Assembly: GCA_947165435.1 (NCBI GenBank)
Contig: CAMVAI010000001.1
Span: 1 to 64,000 of the forward strand
Direction: 5' to 3'
DNA from: an uncultured Prevotella sp.
GTDB taxonomy: Bacteria; Bacteroidota; Bacteroidia; Bacteroidales; Bacteroidaceae
Length of the DNA: 64,000 nt
In this document: in pieces, positions 1 through 7,925 of the stretch
Layout: each line of letters begins with the position of its first letter
How positions within the stretch are numbered: the first letter of the stretch is position 1
Position numbers and translations under genes: made by a program
The notes under the pieces: generated by a model
Database searches by the model: none
What the model was told of the DNA's origin: nothing
The model's input: the letters and a program-made list of their open reading frames with translations, nothing else

Positions 1-13
1 CACTTAAACAATG

Positions 14-202
14 CTAAAGTATGAACCAATTATTTGGTTTGCAACATAGAGGGGGACCCCCTGTGAGATTTATGAAGGGCCGGTCGGTGCGGTTCAGCGT
101 GTTGATGCTGTCGAGGGCGTGGCGCATGGCGGTGTACCTGCCCCGGCTGGTGCAGGCGCAGACAATCAGGAATGCGGCAATATAGATGGCGATTTGTTTC
201 AT
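14..202 (-). pseudogene. 5' fragment of a TPR-type lipoprotein gene, broken near the window edge
   Basis: The first about 44 codons encode a lipoprotein signal peptide with a lipobox-like FLIVCAC, followed by an ARYTAMR/LDSINTLNR-type helix. That pattern is typical of the N-termini of Bacteroidales TPR lipoproteins and periplasmic sensor proteins, which normally run to several hundred residues. After RPFI the frame runs into unrelated sequence and stops at 14. The gene lies 30 bp after the TonB receptor gene on the same strand and would be last in the sensory operon. Two palindromes sit exactly where homology seems to end, so a mobile-element junction or a deletion is likely. It could instead be a genuine 62-residue lipoprotein, which I think less likely. 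Confidence 0.55.
24..62. repeat. Two short palindromes at the break of the lipoprotein gene
   Basis: AACCAATTATTTGGTT (24-39) and AGGGGGACCCCCT (50-62) are near-perfect inverted repeats only 10 bp apart. They lie where the lipoprotein reading frame loses its family pattern. They may be the end of an insertion element whose body lies left of the window, or a terminator-like hairpin for the operon. The sequence alone does not decide. Confidence 0.4.
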
Positions 203-232
203 TCGGTCGAAATGATGATGCTGAAAGGTGCA

Positions 233-2620
233 TCAGAAGCTGACGGCCAGCGTTCCCATGAGGGTGCGTCCGCGCTGGTATTGCGGGTACATATTGAAGG
301 CGGGGCCGGTGATGAACCGCGTGGTGTTGGTCACGTTCTCGCAGTCTGCCGACAGCTGCAGCCAGCTGTTGTAGGTGTACTTCATGCCGAGGTCGATGAC
401 AAACTGGGGCTTGAGTTCATCGCCTTTTTCTATCCATTGACCGTAGAGTTCCAAGTCGTTGTACATGAATATCTTCTTGCCCGTGAAGTTGGCGTTGCCG
501 TACAGCTTCAGCTGGTGGCGGCGTGTGTCGATGGCCTTCCACGCCATGTTCAGGTTGGCGGTGAAGTGGGGCACGGCAGCCACTTTCCGCTCGTCTTCCA
601 GGTAGTAGTACGACTCGGCCTTGATGTCCTTGCACCAGTAGAGCGTCAGCCCGCCCGACAGCCGCTTGTAGCTGTAGGAAGCCGTAGCCTCAATGCCCCA
701 ATTCTCGTAGTGCCCCTCGTTCATGACTTTCATTTCGCTGAAGTTAGTGTATTCGAATCGGTACAGATTCTGGAACTTGTTGTAGAACACGTTCAGCTCG
801 TAGTTGAGGTGGAGCGGCATGATGCGGCCCATCACCGAATACTGGATGGCGGTGAGGTATTGCGGCAGGTAGCTTTGCTCGTCGTTGAAAGAGGACGTGC
901 TTCGGTAGGAGAGCGCCATGTCCACAAACGACTTCGAGTAGCCCAGTTTCATGCTGAACCGCTCGGAGGGCATGTAGATGAGTGCCAGACGCGGCGAGAA
1001 GGCCTTCAGCCTTTCGCCGTCGTAGCGGTACTTGATGTCGTAGCGCGCTCCGGCATTGACGATGAAGTGCTTGCTGAACATGTGCTTGGCCTGACCGTAG
1101 AACGACAGGCTGCTCTCATGGTCGAAATCGCCCGCTATGTCTTCGAACTTTGAGACGCGGGTAATCTGGTCGTAGCTTTCGCCATCTTGTGAATATACAT
1201 CGTTCGCCTTGCAGTACTCGTACTGTGTTCCCAGTAGCAGGTTGCCGCTCATGCCGCCCAGTTTGTAGTCGGTGCTGGCCCTGACGTTGCCCCCCATGGT
1301 GTGCTCCTGCAGGCTGGTCATGCTGAATATACCGTAGGAATACCAGCGGTCTTCGGGGTCGGGCTTCAGCTCGTTGGCCAAGTTCTCGCCGCCTTCGGTT
1401 TCGTAATAGTTCACCTTGTACCAGTCGCTATAGATGGATGCCGACAGGTTGACGGGGCCCAGCTGGTGGGTATAGTTGGCTTCGAGCAGTGTCGCCGTGA
1501 CGCCATAGCCCGGCTTTTGTCCGTCTATGTTTCTGTAGCGGTGGTAGTCGTAGTAGCCAAAGTCGTTGTATTGCGGCACCTTCTTGCCGCTTTTGCGGCT
1601 GAAGTAGAGGTTGAGGCCCTTGTATCGGAAGGTCATGCCGAGGTCGTAGCTGGGCTTGTCGCGATAGGCATCGACGATGGCTCCGAAGCGCGAGTCTGGC
1701 ACAATGTAGAATTGGTTCAAATACTCTTCGGAGTCGCGGCACGCCCGCAACTCGCCGTCCGACTTGTATATCGATGCCCACAGCAGCACGTCGGCATCCA
1801 TGAACCGTTTGCCGGCGGTCAGTTCGGCCTTGATGGTCTTGTGGCTGCCGTAGCCCGCCTGCACCTTGACGCCGTCTTGGTCGGCACCGTCCTTGGTGAT
1901 GATGTTCACCACAGCCGAGAGGGCCACATTGCCGTAGAGCGACGAGGCCGGTCCGCGCAGCACCTCGATATGGTCTATCTTCGATAGGGACAGGTCGTAG
2001 CCCATCGAGCACGAGTTGGTGGTCCGCATGTTCAGCCGGTGTCCGTTCTCCATGACGAGTATGAGCTCCTGCTCTTCGGCGTAGGCGCCGTGCATGGCGA
2101 TGTTGTCGCTGTAGAACGACTGTATCTCGGCCATGCCCGGCACGTAGGTGGCCAGAATCTGGTTCAGGTTTCTGTTGTTGCCCAGGTTTTCTATCATTTC
2201 TGCGGTGATGATGGTCACCGGCACGGGGGCCTCGTGAATGCTCTCCGACACGCTGGAGGCCGTGGTCACTTTCTGCGTCAGGCCCGACTTGATGCGCGCC
2301 ACCATGTCCTGAAAGCGTATGGGGTCATCGACGTTGGTATAGTAGTTGTTCTGCTCTATCAGCTGGCGGGCATACTGCTCGGCCTGCTTGTCCTCGTCTT
2401 GCGCCAGCGCACAGAGTGCCAGCAGGCGTAGTGCTTTCTGGCGGTCGTTGCCGTCGAGCGCACCCAGCGTTCTGGAAAGACTGGCCTGTGCCGCCTCGAA
2501 GCGCCCCAGACGGTAGTCCTCTTCTGCCTGCCCCAGCAGCTCGGTGTGGTTGACGGTCTGCGCACAGAGCGTGCCGATGCCGGCCATGAGCAATAGAATG
2601 AAAAGATGTAGTGTTCTCAT
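233..2620 (-). CDS. TonB-dependent outer-membrane receptor with N-terminal TPR-like extension
   Basis: This 795-residue protein has a signal peptide (about 1-20), then about 90 residues of helical TPR-like sequence (LLGQAEEDYRLGRFEAAQ). A plug domain follows at about 115-245, with typical VPVTIITAEMIENLG and IEVLRGPASSLYGN motifs. The rest is a long beta-barrel ending in a terminal Phe (LAVSF). The family imports large ligands across the outer membrane using TonB energy. The N-terminal helical extension is neither a carboxypeptidase-like CNA_B domain nor a standard FecA secretin/TonB short domain. The start overlaps the upstream kinase stop as ATGA, so translation is probably coupled. Its position in a sensor-kinase operon suggests import linked to sensing, or a receptor whose occupancy is sensed. 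The ligand is unknown. Confidence 0.9.
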   Translation of the reverse strand: MRTLHLFILLLMAGIGTLCAQTVNHTELLGQAEEDYRLGRFEAAQASLSRTLGALDGNDRQKALRLLALCALAQDEDKQAEQYARQLIEQNNYYTNVDDPIRFQDMVARIKSGLTQKVTTASSVSESIHEAPVPVTIITAEMIENLGNNRNLNQILATYVPGMAEIQSFYSDNIAMHGAYAEEQELILVMENGHRLNMRTTNSCSMGYDLSLSKIDHIEVLRGPASSLYGNVALSAVVNIITKDGADQDGVKVQAGYGSHKTIKAELTAGKRFMDADVLLWASIYKSDGELRACRDSEEYLNQFYIVPDSRFGAIVDAYRDKPSYDLGMTFRYKGLNLYFSRKSGKKVPQYNDFGYYDYHRYRNIDGQKPGYGVTATLLEANYTHQLGPVNLSASIYSDWYKVNYYETEGGENLANELKPDPEDRWYSYGIFSMTSLQEHTMGGNVRASTDYKLGGMSGNLLLGTQYEYCKANDVYSQDGESYDQITRVSKFEDIAGDFDHESSLSFYGQAKHMFSKHFIVNAGARYDIKYRYDGERLKAFSPRLALIYMPSERFSMKLGYSKSFVDMALSYRSTSSFNDEQSYLPQYLTAIQYSVMGRIMPLHLNYELNVFYNKFQNLYRFEYTNFSEMKVMNEGHYENWGIEATASYSYKRLSGGLTLYWCKDIKAESYYYLEDERKVAAVPHFTANLNMAWKAIDTRRHQLKLYGNANFTGKKIFMYNDLELYGQWIEKGDELKPQFVIDLGMKYTYNSWLQLSADCENVTNTTRFITGPAFNMYPQYQRGRTLMGTLAVSF

Positions 2621-3438
2621 TGCTTTTGGATGGGGAAAGTCATGGTGAAGCAGGTGCCTTCGCCGGCCTGCGTCTCAAAGGTCAGCCGGCCGTGGTGCTT
2701 GTTCTCGATGATGTCGCGGGTGATGGCCATGCCCAGTCCGGTGCCTTGGCCTACGGGCTTGGTGGTGAAGAAGTTGTCGTAGAGCCGCTGGCTCACCTCG
2801 TCGGTCATGCCCTCGCCGTTGTCGGCAATGCGTACCACGATGTCGCTGCCCTGCTGGCTCACGCTCACGTCGATGCGCGGCGTGTAGCCCTCGGGCTGCT
2901 GCTGCGACTTGTGCCACAGCGTGTAGTAGGCATTGTTCATCAGGTTCAGCACGGCCCGGCTGATGTCTTGCGGCACCACCACGGCCTTGGCGGTGTCGGC
3001 GTAGTCCTCGTGGATGCTGGCGTTGAACCCCTTGTGGCTGGCACGCATGGCATGGTACGACAGCCACACATACTCGTGGACGATGGCGGCGATGTCGGCA
3101 GCGACGAACTCGTCTTCCCTGCCGCGCGACACCAGCAAGATGCCCTGTATGATGCTGATGGCACGCTCGCCGTGTTCCACGATTTTCGCCAGGTTCTCTT
3201 TCAGGTCATCGACTATCTCGCCCACTTCGTCGCTGTCCTCTTGGGGCATGCGCTCTCGGTTGTCGTCAACGATGTCGGTCAGGTCGTCGAGCAGCTTCGA
3301 CGACATCTTGCTGAAATTGATGACGAAGTTCAGCGGGTTCTGTATCTCGTGGGCTATTCCGGCACTCAGCATGCCCAGCGAGGCCAGCTTCTCCTGCTCT
3401 TTCAGTTGCTGTTGCAGCGTTTCTACTTGTTCTGTCAT
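2617..3438 (-). CDS. Soluble histidine kinase (HisKA-type DHp + HATPase), no sensor domain
   Basis: This is a 273-residue kinase. I start it at MTEQVETL (3438) because the longer ORF-track start reads through the upstream gene in the wrong frame. A short coiled coil leads into the DHp helix GIAHEIQNPLNF, with phospho-acceptor His30. The ATP-binding domain shows an N box (LNLMNNAYY), a G1 box (DNGEGM) and a G2 box (GQGTGLGM). There is no membrane segment, sensor domain or receiver. It overlaps the genes on both sides by 4 bp (ATGA), so the three proteins are probably made in fixed ratio. The DHp sequence resembles that of the large upstream sensor, which lacks the His. I infer that the two may work as a pair, with the response regulator at 7909-9078 as likely target. 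Confidence 0.9.
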   Translation of the reverse strand: MTEQVETLQQQLKEQEKLASLGMLSAGIAHEIQNPLNFVINFSKMSSKLLDDLTDIVDDNRERMPQEDSDEVGEIVDDLKENLAKIVEHGERAISIIQGILLVSRGREDEFVAADIAAIVHEYVWLSYHAMRASHKGFNASIHEDYADTAKAVVVPQDISRAVLNLMNNAYYTLWHKSQQQPEGYTPRIDVSVSQQGSDIVVRIADNGEGMTDEVSQRLYDNFFTTKPVGQGTGLGMAITRDIIENKHHGRLTFETQAGEGTCFTMTFPIQKQ

Positions 3439-6248
3439 AGCTTCGGTGAATGAGGTAGTGTAATGGTAAACTCGGTATAGACGTTCTTCTCTGAATCGAC
3501 GGTGATGTCGCCGCCGTGGTCCTGTATGATTTCCTTGCTCAGATATAGGCCTACGCCCGATGCTTCGCTCGTGGTCTTGGTGGTGAAGAAGGGGTCGAAG
3601 ACCTTGTCGATGATGGTATGCTCGATGCCTATTCCGTTGTCGCGGATGCGTATCTCGGCGGTGGGCCCGCTGTACCTTATGCTCACGTTGACCTCGGGGT
3701 GATAGGCCTCGTGTTGCTCGGTCTTGCGGATGTGTTGTTTGCGCACGGCATAGACGGCGTTGGCCAGCAGGCTCATGAAGGTCTTGCTCAGCTGTTCGCC
3801 GTTGCCCTCGACAGGCACCGCGTCGGCCCCGTAGCTGAAGGTCACCTGGATGTGGTGCTCGCTGATTTCCCGCTCGTAGTAGGTGTGGACCATCTTCTCG
3901 TTCTGCCTCAGCAAGATGACGAGGTCTATCTGTGTCTTGCCGCCGGAGCGGTCTTTGAGCATCTCTTCCATGGCTTTCAGCGTGCGCGTGGTGTTGGCGC
4001 CGTGCTCGCCGACCTTTGCCAGGTTGCCTTTCAGCATGTCGAGCACGTCGAGGGTGTCCTCGTAGTTCTCGGGGTCCATGCGGTCTTTTTCGTCTTCCAC
4101 GTTGGCCCGCACGTCTTTCACCAGCCCTTCCGACAGCTTGGAAAAGTTGTTGATGTAGTTCAGCGGGTTCAGGATGCGGTCTATCAGGCCCTGCGTCAGT
4201 TTGGCCACGGTGGCCACCTTCTCCAGTTTCACCACCTCGGCGGTGCGCTCCTTGACGATGCGCTCCAGTCGCATCTTTTCGTGCTCCAGCCGGTTGAGGC
4301 GCCACTTGACGAGGACGAGGATGAGGGCCGTGGCGATGAGCACATAGAGCACTAACATGTACCAGCGGAGGTAGAGCGGCGGGTCGATGGTGAAGCGGAT
4401 GCCGACAACGTCGGACAGCCGTCCGTAGGCATCGCGCGCCTGTACCTCAAAATAGTACGTGCCGTAGCTCTGGTGGTTGTACTCCTCGTAGGTGTTGGTG
4501 TCCCATGCGCTCCAATAGCCGCCGTTCATGCGTGTGCGGTACTGTGTGCGCAGCAGCAGTGACGGGTATGCTACCGAGAAGTTGAACTGGATGTGCCGCT
4601 CGTCGCTCGACAGGCTGGGCAGTTTGGCAGGCTGCCGGCCGCTGCCGCCCCACAGTATGCTGTCGCCGCGCAGCAGGATGGAGCGGATGTAGAGCTGGGG
4701 CTTCACCTGCGTCATGATGTCTTTGTGGGTATAGTCCACCACGTTGAGCCCACGGTCGCCGCCCATCCAGAGCTGGCGCTTGTCGCGGAGCATGGCACGT
4801 GTGGAGAAATCCATTAGCGGATATACCAGCTGCGAGAGGGTATGCTGGCGTATGTGGTTGTCGAAGGCATACAGCGACTTCCCCTTGTTGTTGGTGAGCC
4901 AGCTGATGCCGTCTTCGTCGGTATAGGAATACTGGGGATAGGGGAACGGGCGGGTGGCACTGGCCGTGATGACGTTGACATGGCCGTTGGACATGACTAT
5001 CGTGGCCGGCTCGCGGTGGGTATCGACGGGCTGGAAGCGGGTGCCGTCGCCTTTCCATACGTAGCCGTAGATGTTCTGAAGCCAGAGCGTGCCGTTGGCA
5101 TCGCGCAGGATCTTGGTGACGCGCTCGGCTTCGCATACCTTCTGTTCTTGGCCGTCGTAGGGATGGTAGTAGAAGCCGTCCATCTCGCCGGTGTAGTAGC
5201 CGTCCTTGGCATCGGTGACGGCTGTCGTGCTGGCGGTGGTCAGCTGGCGCGTGCCTTGCTGGCCGACGAGATAGACACCGTTGGTGGTGGCTGCCAGGAG
5301 GCGGTCGGCCGTGGGGGTCAGGCACCAGCAGGCATGGCTGATGTCGGCCACCTGACGGAACGTCTGCCCCTCCAGCCGGTACAGGCCGTTCAGCGTGCCG
5401 GCATAGATGGTGCCGTTGAACTTGGCCAGCGAGAGCACCTCGCCGTGCAGCCCCTCGCTTTGCGTGAAGTGTGTGTAGGCGGTAGGCAGCGCGATGGCGA
5501 AGATGCCGTTGTCGGTGGCTCCCCAGAGCAGTCCGTTGCCATTATACGACACGTGGCTCACGTTGTTGGAGCACAGCCCGTTGGCCTCGTTGATGTGCAT
5601 GAGCGGTTGACCGTTCTTGTGGCGCACCAGCAGTCCGTTGCCGTTGGTGGCCACCACCTCGGTGTTGTCGTCTATCGTCTGTATCTGGTTGATGTGCTGT
5701 CCGCTGCCAAGCACCGACCAGCCGCTGGTGGGCACCTGGCCGTTGGGCTGCACTTGGATGTTGTCGCCGGTGATGTCGTAAACCTTGCCGTCGCTCACCA
5801 GAAACGACACCCGGCCGTCGCGCTCCCATATCCATGTCACCTCGCCGCGGATGTTGGTGCCGTTGCCTGTCGGATGCAGGGCGAGGATTCCGCGTGAACC
5901 GGTCTTGAGGTAGCCCATGAAGTTGTAGCCACCGGTCCAGATGCGCCCCTTCGAGTCGCGGAAGAGTGCCGTGACGCGGCTGTTGCCCGGGGTGTGAATC
6001 ATGCGCCATGTGGACTGGTCGTAATACAGCAGGCCTTCGAAGTTGGCTACATACACCAGGCCCTCGTCGCCGCAGATGATGTCGAAGTTCTGGTTGTGGC
6101 CGTTATACTCGGTGGCTTTATAGTTGCGGATGAAGGGCATGCCCTGTGCGCTGAGGCGTAGGGGAGTCAGGACGAGAAGGGCAAACAGGCCGGCAAGCAG
6201 GATGCCTGTCGCCTTCGTTGTCGTGCTATGTCGTGTCCCGGTAGTCAT
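3435..6248 (-). CDS. Propeller/Y_Y_Y membrane sensor with degenerate histidine-kinase core (His replaced by Asp)
   Basis: The protein has 937 residues starting at MTTGTRHS (6248). The ORF-track start at 6449 lies inside the neighbouring gene, and MTTG is followed by a good signal anchor. Order: signal/TM at about 12-33; a periplasmic two-bladed-type propeller sensor of the hybrid two-component family to about 560; a Y_Y_Y-like beta domain (SVAYPSLLLRTQYRTRM...); a TM near 640 (WYMLVLYVLIATALILVLV); a coiled coil; then DHp and HATPase. In the DHp the family motif AHEIQNPLN reads IDRILNPLN, so Asp690 sits at the phospho-acceptor His. The ATPase looks intact (LLANAVYAV, DNGIGI, SGVGLYLSK). The His-to-Asp reading is direct from the sequence; loss of autophosphorylation is inference. 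No receiver or AraC output domain is fused, unlike classical HTCS sensors. Confidence 0.85.
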   Translation of the reverse strand: MTTGTRHSTTTKATGILLAGLFALLVLTPLRLSAQGMPFIRNYKATEYNGHNQNFDIICGDEGLVYVANFEGLLYYDQSTWRMIHTPGNSRVTALFRDSKGRIWTGGYNFMGYLKTGSRGILALHPTGNGTNIRGEVTWIWERDGRVSFLVSDGKVYDITGDNIQVQPNGQVPTSGWSVLGSGQHINQIQTIDDNTEVVATNGNGLLVRHKNGQPLMHINEANGLCSNNVSHVSYNGNGLLWGATDNGIFAIALPTAYTHFTQSEGLHGEVLSLAKFNGTIYAGTLNGLYRLEGQTFRQVADISHACWCLTPTADRLLAATTNGVYLVGQQGTRQLTTASTTAVTDAKDGYYTGEMDGFYYHPYDGQEQKVCEAERVTKILRDANGTLWLQNIYGYVWKGDGTRFQPVDTHREPATIVMSNGHVNVITASATRPFPYPQYSYTDEDGISWLTNNKGKSLYAFDNHIRQHTLSQLVYPLMDFSTRAMLRDKRQLWMGGDRGLNVVDYTHKDIMTQVKPQLYIRSILLRGDSILWGGSGRQPAKLPSLSSDERHIQFNFSVAYPSLLLRTQYRTRMNGGYWSAWDTNTYEEYNHQSYGTYYFEVQARDAYGRLSDVVGIRFTIDPPLYLRWYMLVLYVLIATALILVLVKWRLNRLEHEKMRLERIVKERTAEVVKLEKVATVAKLTQGLIDRILNPLNYINNFSKLSEGLVKDVRANVEDEKDRMDPENYEDTLDVLDMLKGNLAKVGEHGANTTRTLKAMEEMLKDRSGGKTQIDLVILLRQNEKMVHTYYEREISEHHIQVTFSYGADAVPVEGNGEQLSKTFMSLLANAVYAVRKQHIRKTEQHEAYHPEVNVSIRYSGPTAEIRIRDNGIGIEHTIIDKVFDPFFTTKTTSEASGVGLYLSKEIIQDHGGDITVDSEKNVYTEFTITLPHSPKL

Positions 6249-6295
6249 AGTGCTTATGCTAAGTTGCTTCGTAAGGGTTTCTGCGGTGCTGAGTT

Positions 6296-7849
6296 TTACT
6301 TCGTGAAGGTTTCGTACGGTATGTTGCGCCCTATGTAGTAGCTCCACTCGTCGTGCGTCAGGTTGCGCTTCAGCTGTTTCTGGAGCTTGCTGGTCATGAG
6401 CGGCACCGAGATGAAGGCCTCGGTGAGGGTGCCTTTCTGGTCGCCGCACCAGAGGTTATGCTTCTTTTCGTCGAAGGTGAAGCAGCGCAGCCAGCCGTTC
6501 GTGCGGATGATGGACATGGGCTCTATCTTCTCCTTGTTCGACATCCACAGATTCACCGTGCCGTCGTAGCTGGCAGAGTAGATGCGCGCACCGTTGATCT
6601 TGATGCGCGACACACGCGACCGATGGCCCAGCAGCTTCTGCATCTTGCCTTGGGCATCCTCCATCCAGATGGTGCCGTCGGCCATGCCGTAGGTCTTCAC
6701 ATGTGTGTTCTTCGAACTGGCGAAGGCTGTCACCTGGCCGCTGACCGGTACTCGCTGGACGGGGATGTCGTCTATACTGTTCAGGCGTAGCATCTGGCGG
6801 TGGTCGTCGAAGAGCAGCGGTCTGCCGTCGAACAGGCTGATGGCCATGATCTTGTGTGACAGTCGGCGTGTCTTGTCGGGATGCCAGCTGTGGGGCGTCA
6901 GCTGTGTCAGGCCCTCCTCGCCTATGACGATGAATTGGCCTCCCACGGGTTCGATGCCCATCAGGCGACCGATGCCTTCGACAGTCCGTATGGTGGTTCG
7001 CCCGTCCTTGCGTATCAGCAGGTGGCCCGTGCGGCTGACGGCGAAGAGCGTGCCGGAGGGATGGTCAATGAAGAGGTCGCGGAAGTCGAAGCTCTTGTTG
7101 GCATACAGGGTGTCGGTCAAGAGCTGTTGCTTGCTGTCAAACCGGTGGGCCAGCAGTTCGCCATACGTGCTGGTGGACGCGAGGTTGTATGGGCCTTTCT
7201 TGAAAAAGGCAATGTCGGTGACGGTGCCTTGGTGGCGCGTCCACTGGTGCTTGCTCTGACTGGTCATGACCAGTGCCTGATAGACAGAGGGGGTATAGAT
7301 GTCGCCGCCATAGCGCTTGGTGTACTGATAGGCGGCGTAGGCCAGCAGATTGGCCAGTACGATATTGCCATCATGATATTGGGTGATGGCGTAGTTGCCT
7401 ATCTGGCGCGACAGGGTGAGATAGCTCAGCGTGTCGGCAACACGCTTCGAATGCTCGGCGGCGGCACGCTGGTCTTCGGCTATCCGGCGCTGGCTCTCGG
7501 CTGTTTGCGAGGCTTGTACGGCACGGTGCTCGGCTTCCAGGGCGTTCTGCCGCTCCTGCTCGGCATGCTGGCGCATGCGCTCGGCCACGACGGTCTGTCT
7601 TTCTGCTGCCTCGCGCTGCTCGTCGCTGATGCGGCGCTCCTGGAGGGCTATCTCCTCCATCTGGGCATTGACGCTCTGCATGACGGCCGACTGCTTCTCC
7701 TGCCGCTCAAGGTCTTTCACTTGCGTCTGCAGGCTTTCTACCTGTCTGCTCTTCTCGTCGTACTTGTGGTACAGATGGTAGAGGGCTGCAGACAGTCCGA
7801 CGATAGCCGTTGAGACCAATATTCCGAATAGTATGTTCCGCGTCCGCAT
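6296..7849 (-). CDS. Membrane-anchored coiled-coil protein with C-terminal WD40/propeller-like domain
   Basis: This 517-residue protein starts with an N-terminal membrane anchor (NILFGILVSTAIVGLSAALY). A long charged coiled coil at about 30-150 is rich in Glu, Gln, Arg and Ala. A helical segment follows (SRQIGNYAITQYHDGN), then about 320 residues of beta-rich repeats such as WTRHQGTVTDIAFF and LGHRSRVSRIKINGARIYSAS, which read like WD40 blades. No catalytic motif was seen. The anchor orientation suggests the coiled coil and propeller face one compartment, probably the cytoplasm as in bacterial WD40 scaffold proteins, but this is inference. It sits between the response-regulator phosphatase and the degenerate sensor kinase, so a scaffold or signal-transfer role is a reasonable guess. 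Confidence 0.75.
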   Translation of the reverse strand: MRTRNILFGILVSTAIVGLSAALYHLYHKYDEKSRQVESLQTQVKDLERQEKQSAVMQSVNAQMEEIALQERRISDEQREAAERQTVVAERMRQHAEQERQNALEAEHRAVQASQTAESQRRIAEDQRAAAEHSKRVADTLSYLTLSRQIGNYAITQYHDGNIVLANLLAYAAYQYTKRYGGDIYTPSVYQALVMTSQSKHQWTRHQGTVTDIAFFKKGPYNLASTSTYGELLAHRFDSKQQLLTDTLYANKSFDFRDLFIDHPSGTLFAVSRTGHLLIRKDGRTTIRTVEGIGRLMGIEPVGGQFIVIGEEGLTQLTPHSWHPDKTRRLSHKIMAISLFDGRPLLFDDHRQMLRLNSIDDIPVQRVPVSGQVTAFASSKNTHVKTYGMADGTIWMEDAQGKMQKLLGHRSRVSRIKINGARIYSASYDGTVNLWMSNKEKIEPMSIIRTNGWLRCFTFDEKKHNLWCGDQKGTLTEAFISVPLMTSKLQKQLKRNLTHDEWSYYIGRNIPYETFTK

Positions 7850-7851
7850 GC

Positions 7852-7925
7852 TATATACTGATGCTTCTTTCTTATGCTCTGCGCTTCATATATACTGATG
7901 CTTCTTTCTTATGCTCTGCGCTTCA
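7852..7925 (-). repeat. Perfect 37-bp tandem duplication across the end of the response-regulator gene
   Basis: Positions 7852-7888 and 7889-7925 are identical 37-mers (TATATACTGATGCTTCTTTC...). The right-hand copy encodes the last residues (KRRA) and stop of the response-regulator phosphatase; the left-hand copy lies in the 59-bp gap before the next gene. The duplication therefore leaves the protein unchanged but lengthens the spacer and supplies a second, untranslated copy of the C-terminal codons. The perfect identity suggests a recent event. Confidence 0.95.

Noticed and set aside
119-1153. Plus-strand ORF of 344 residues opposite the TonB receptor
   Set aside because: Shadow of the minus-strand gene: low-complexity Val/His/Leu-rich translation, no family pattern, and the opposite strand encodes a complete receptor.
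2617-4305. 562-residue version of the soluble kinase
   Set aside because: The first 289 residues are the out-of-frame translation of the upstream sensor gene (Arg/His/Pro-rich). The true start MTEQVETL forms an ATGA overlap.
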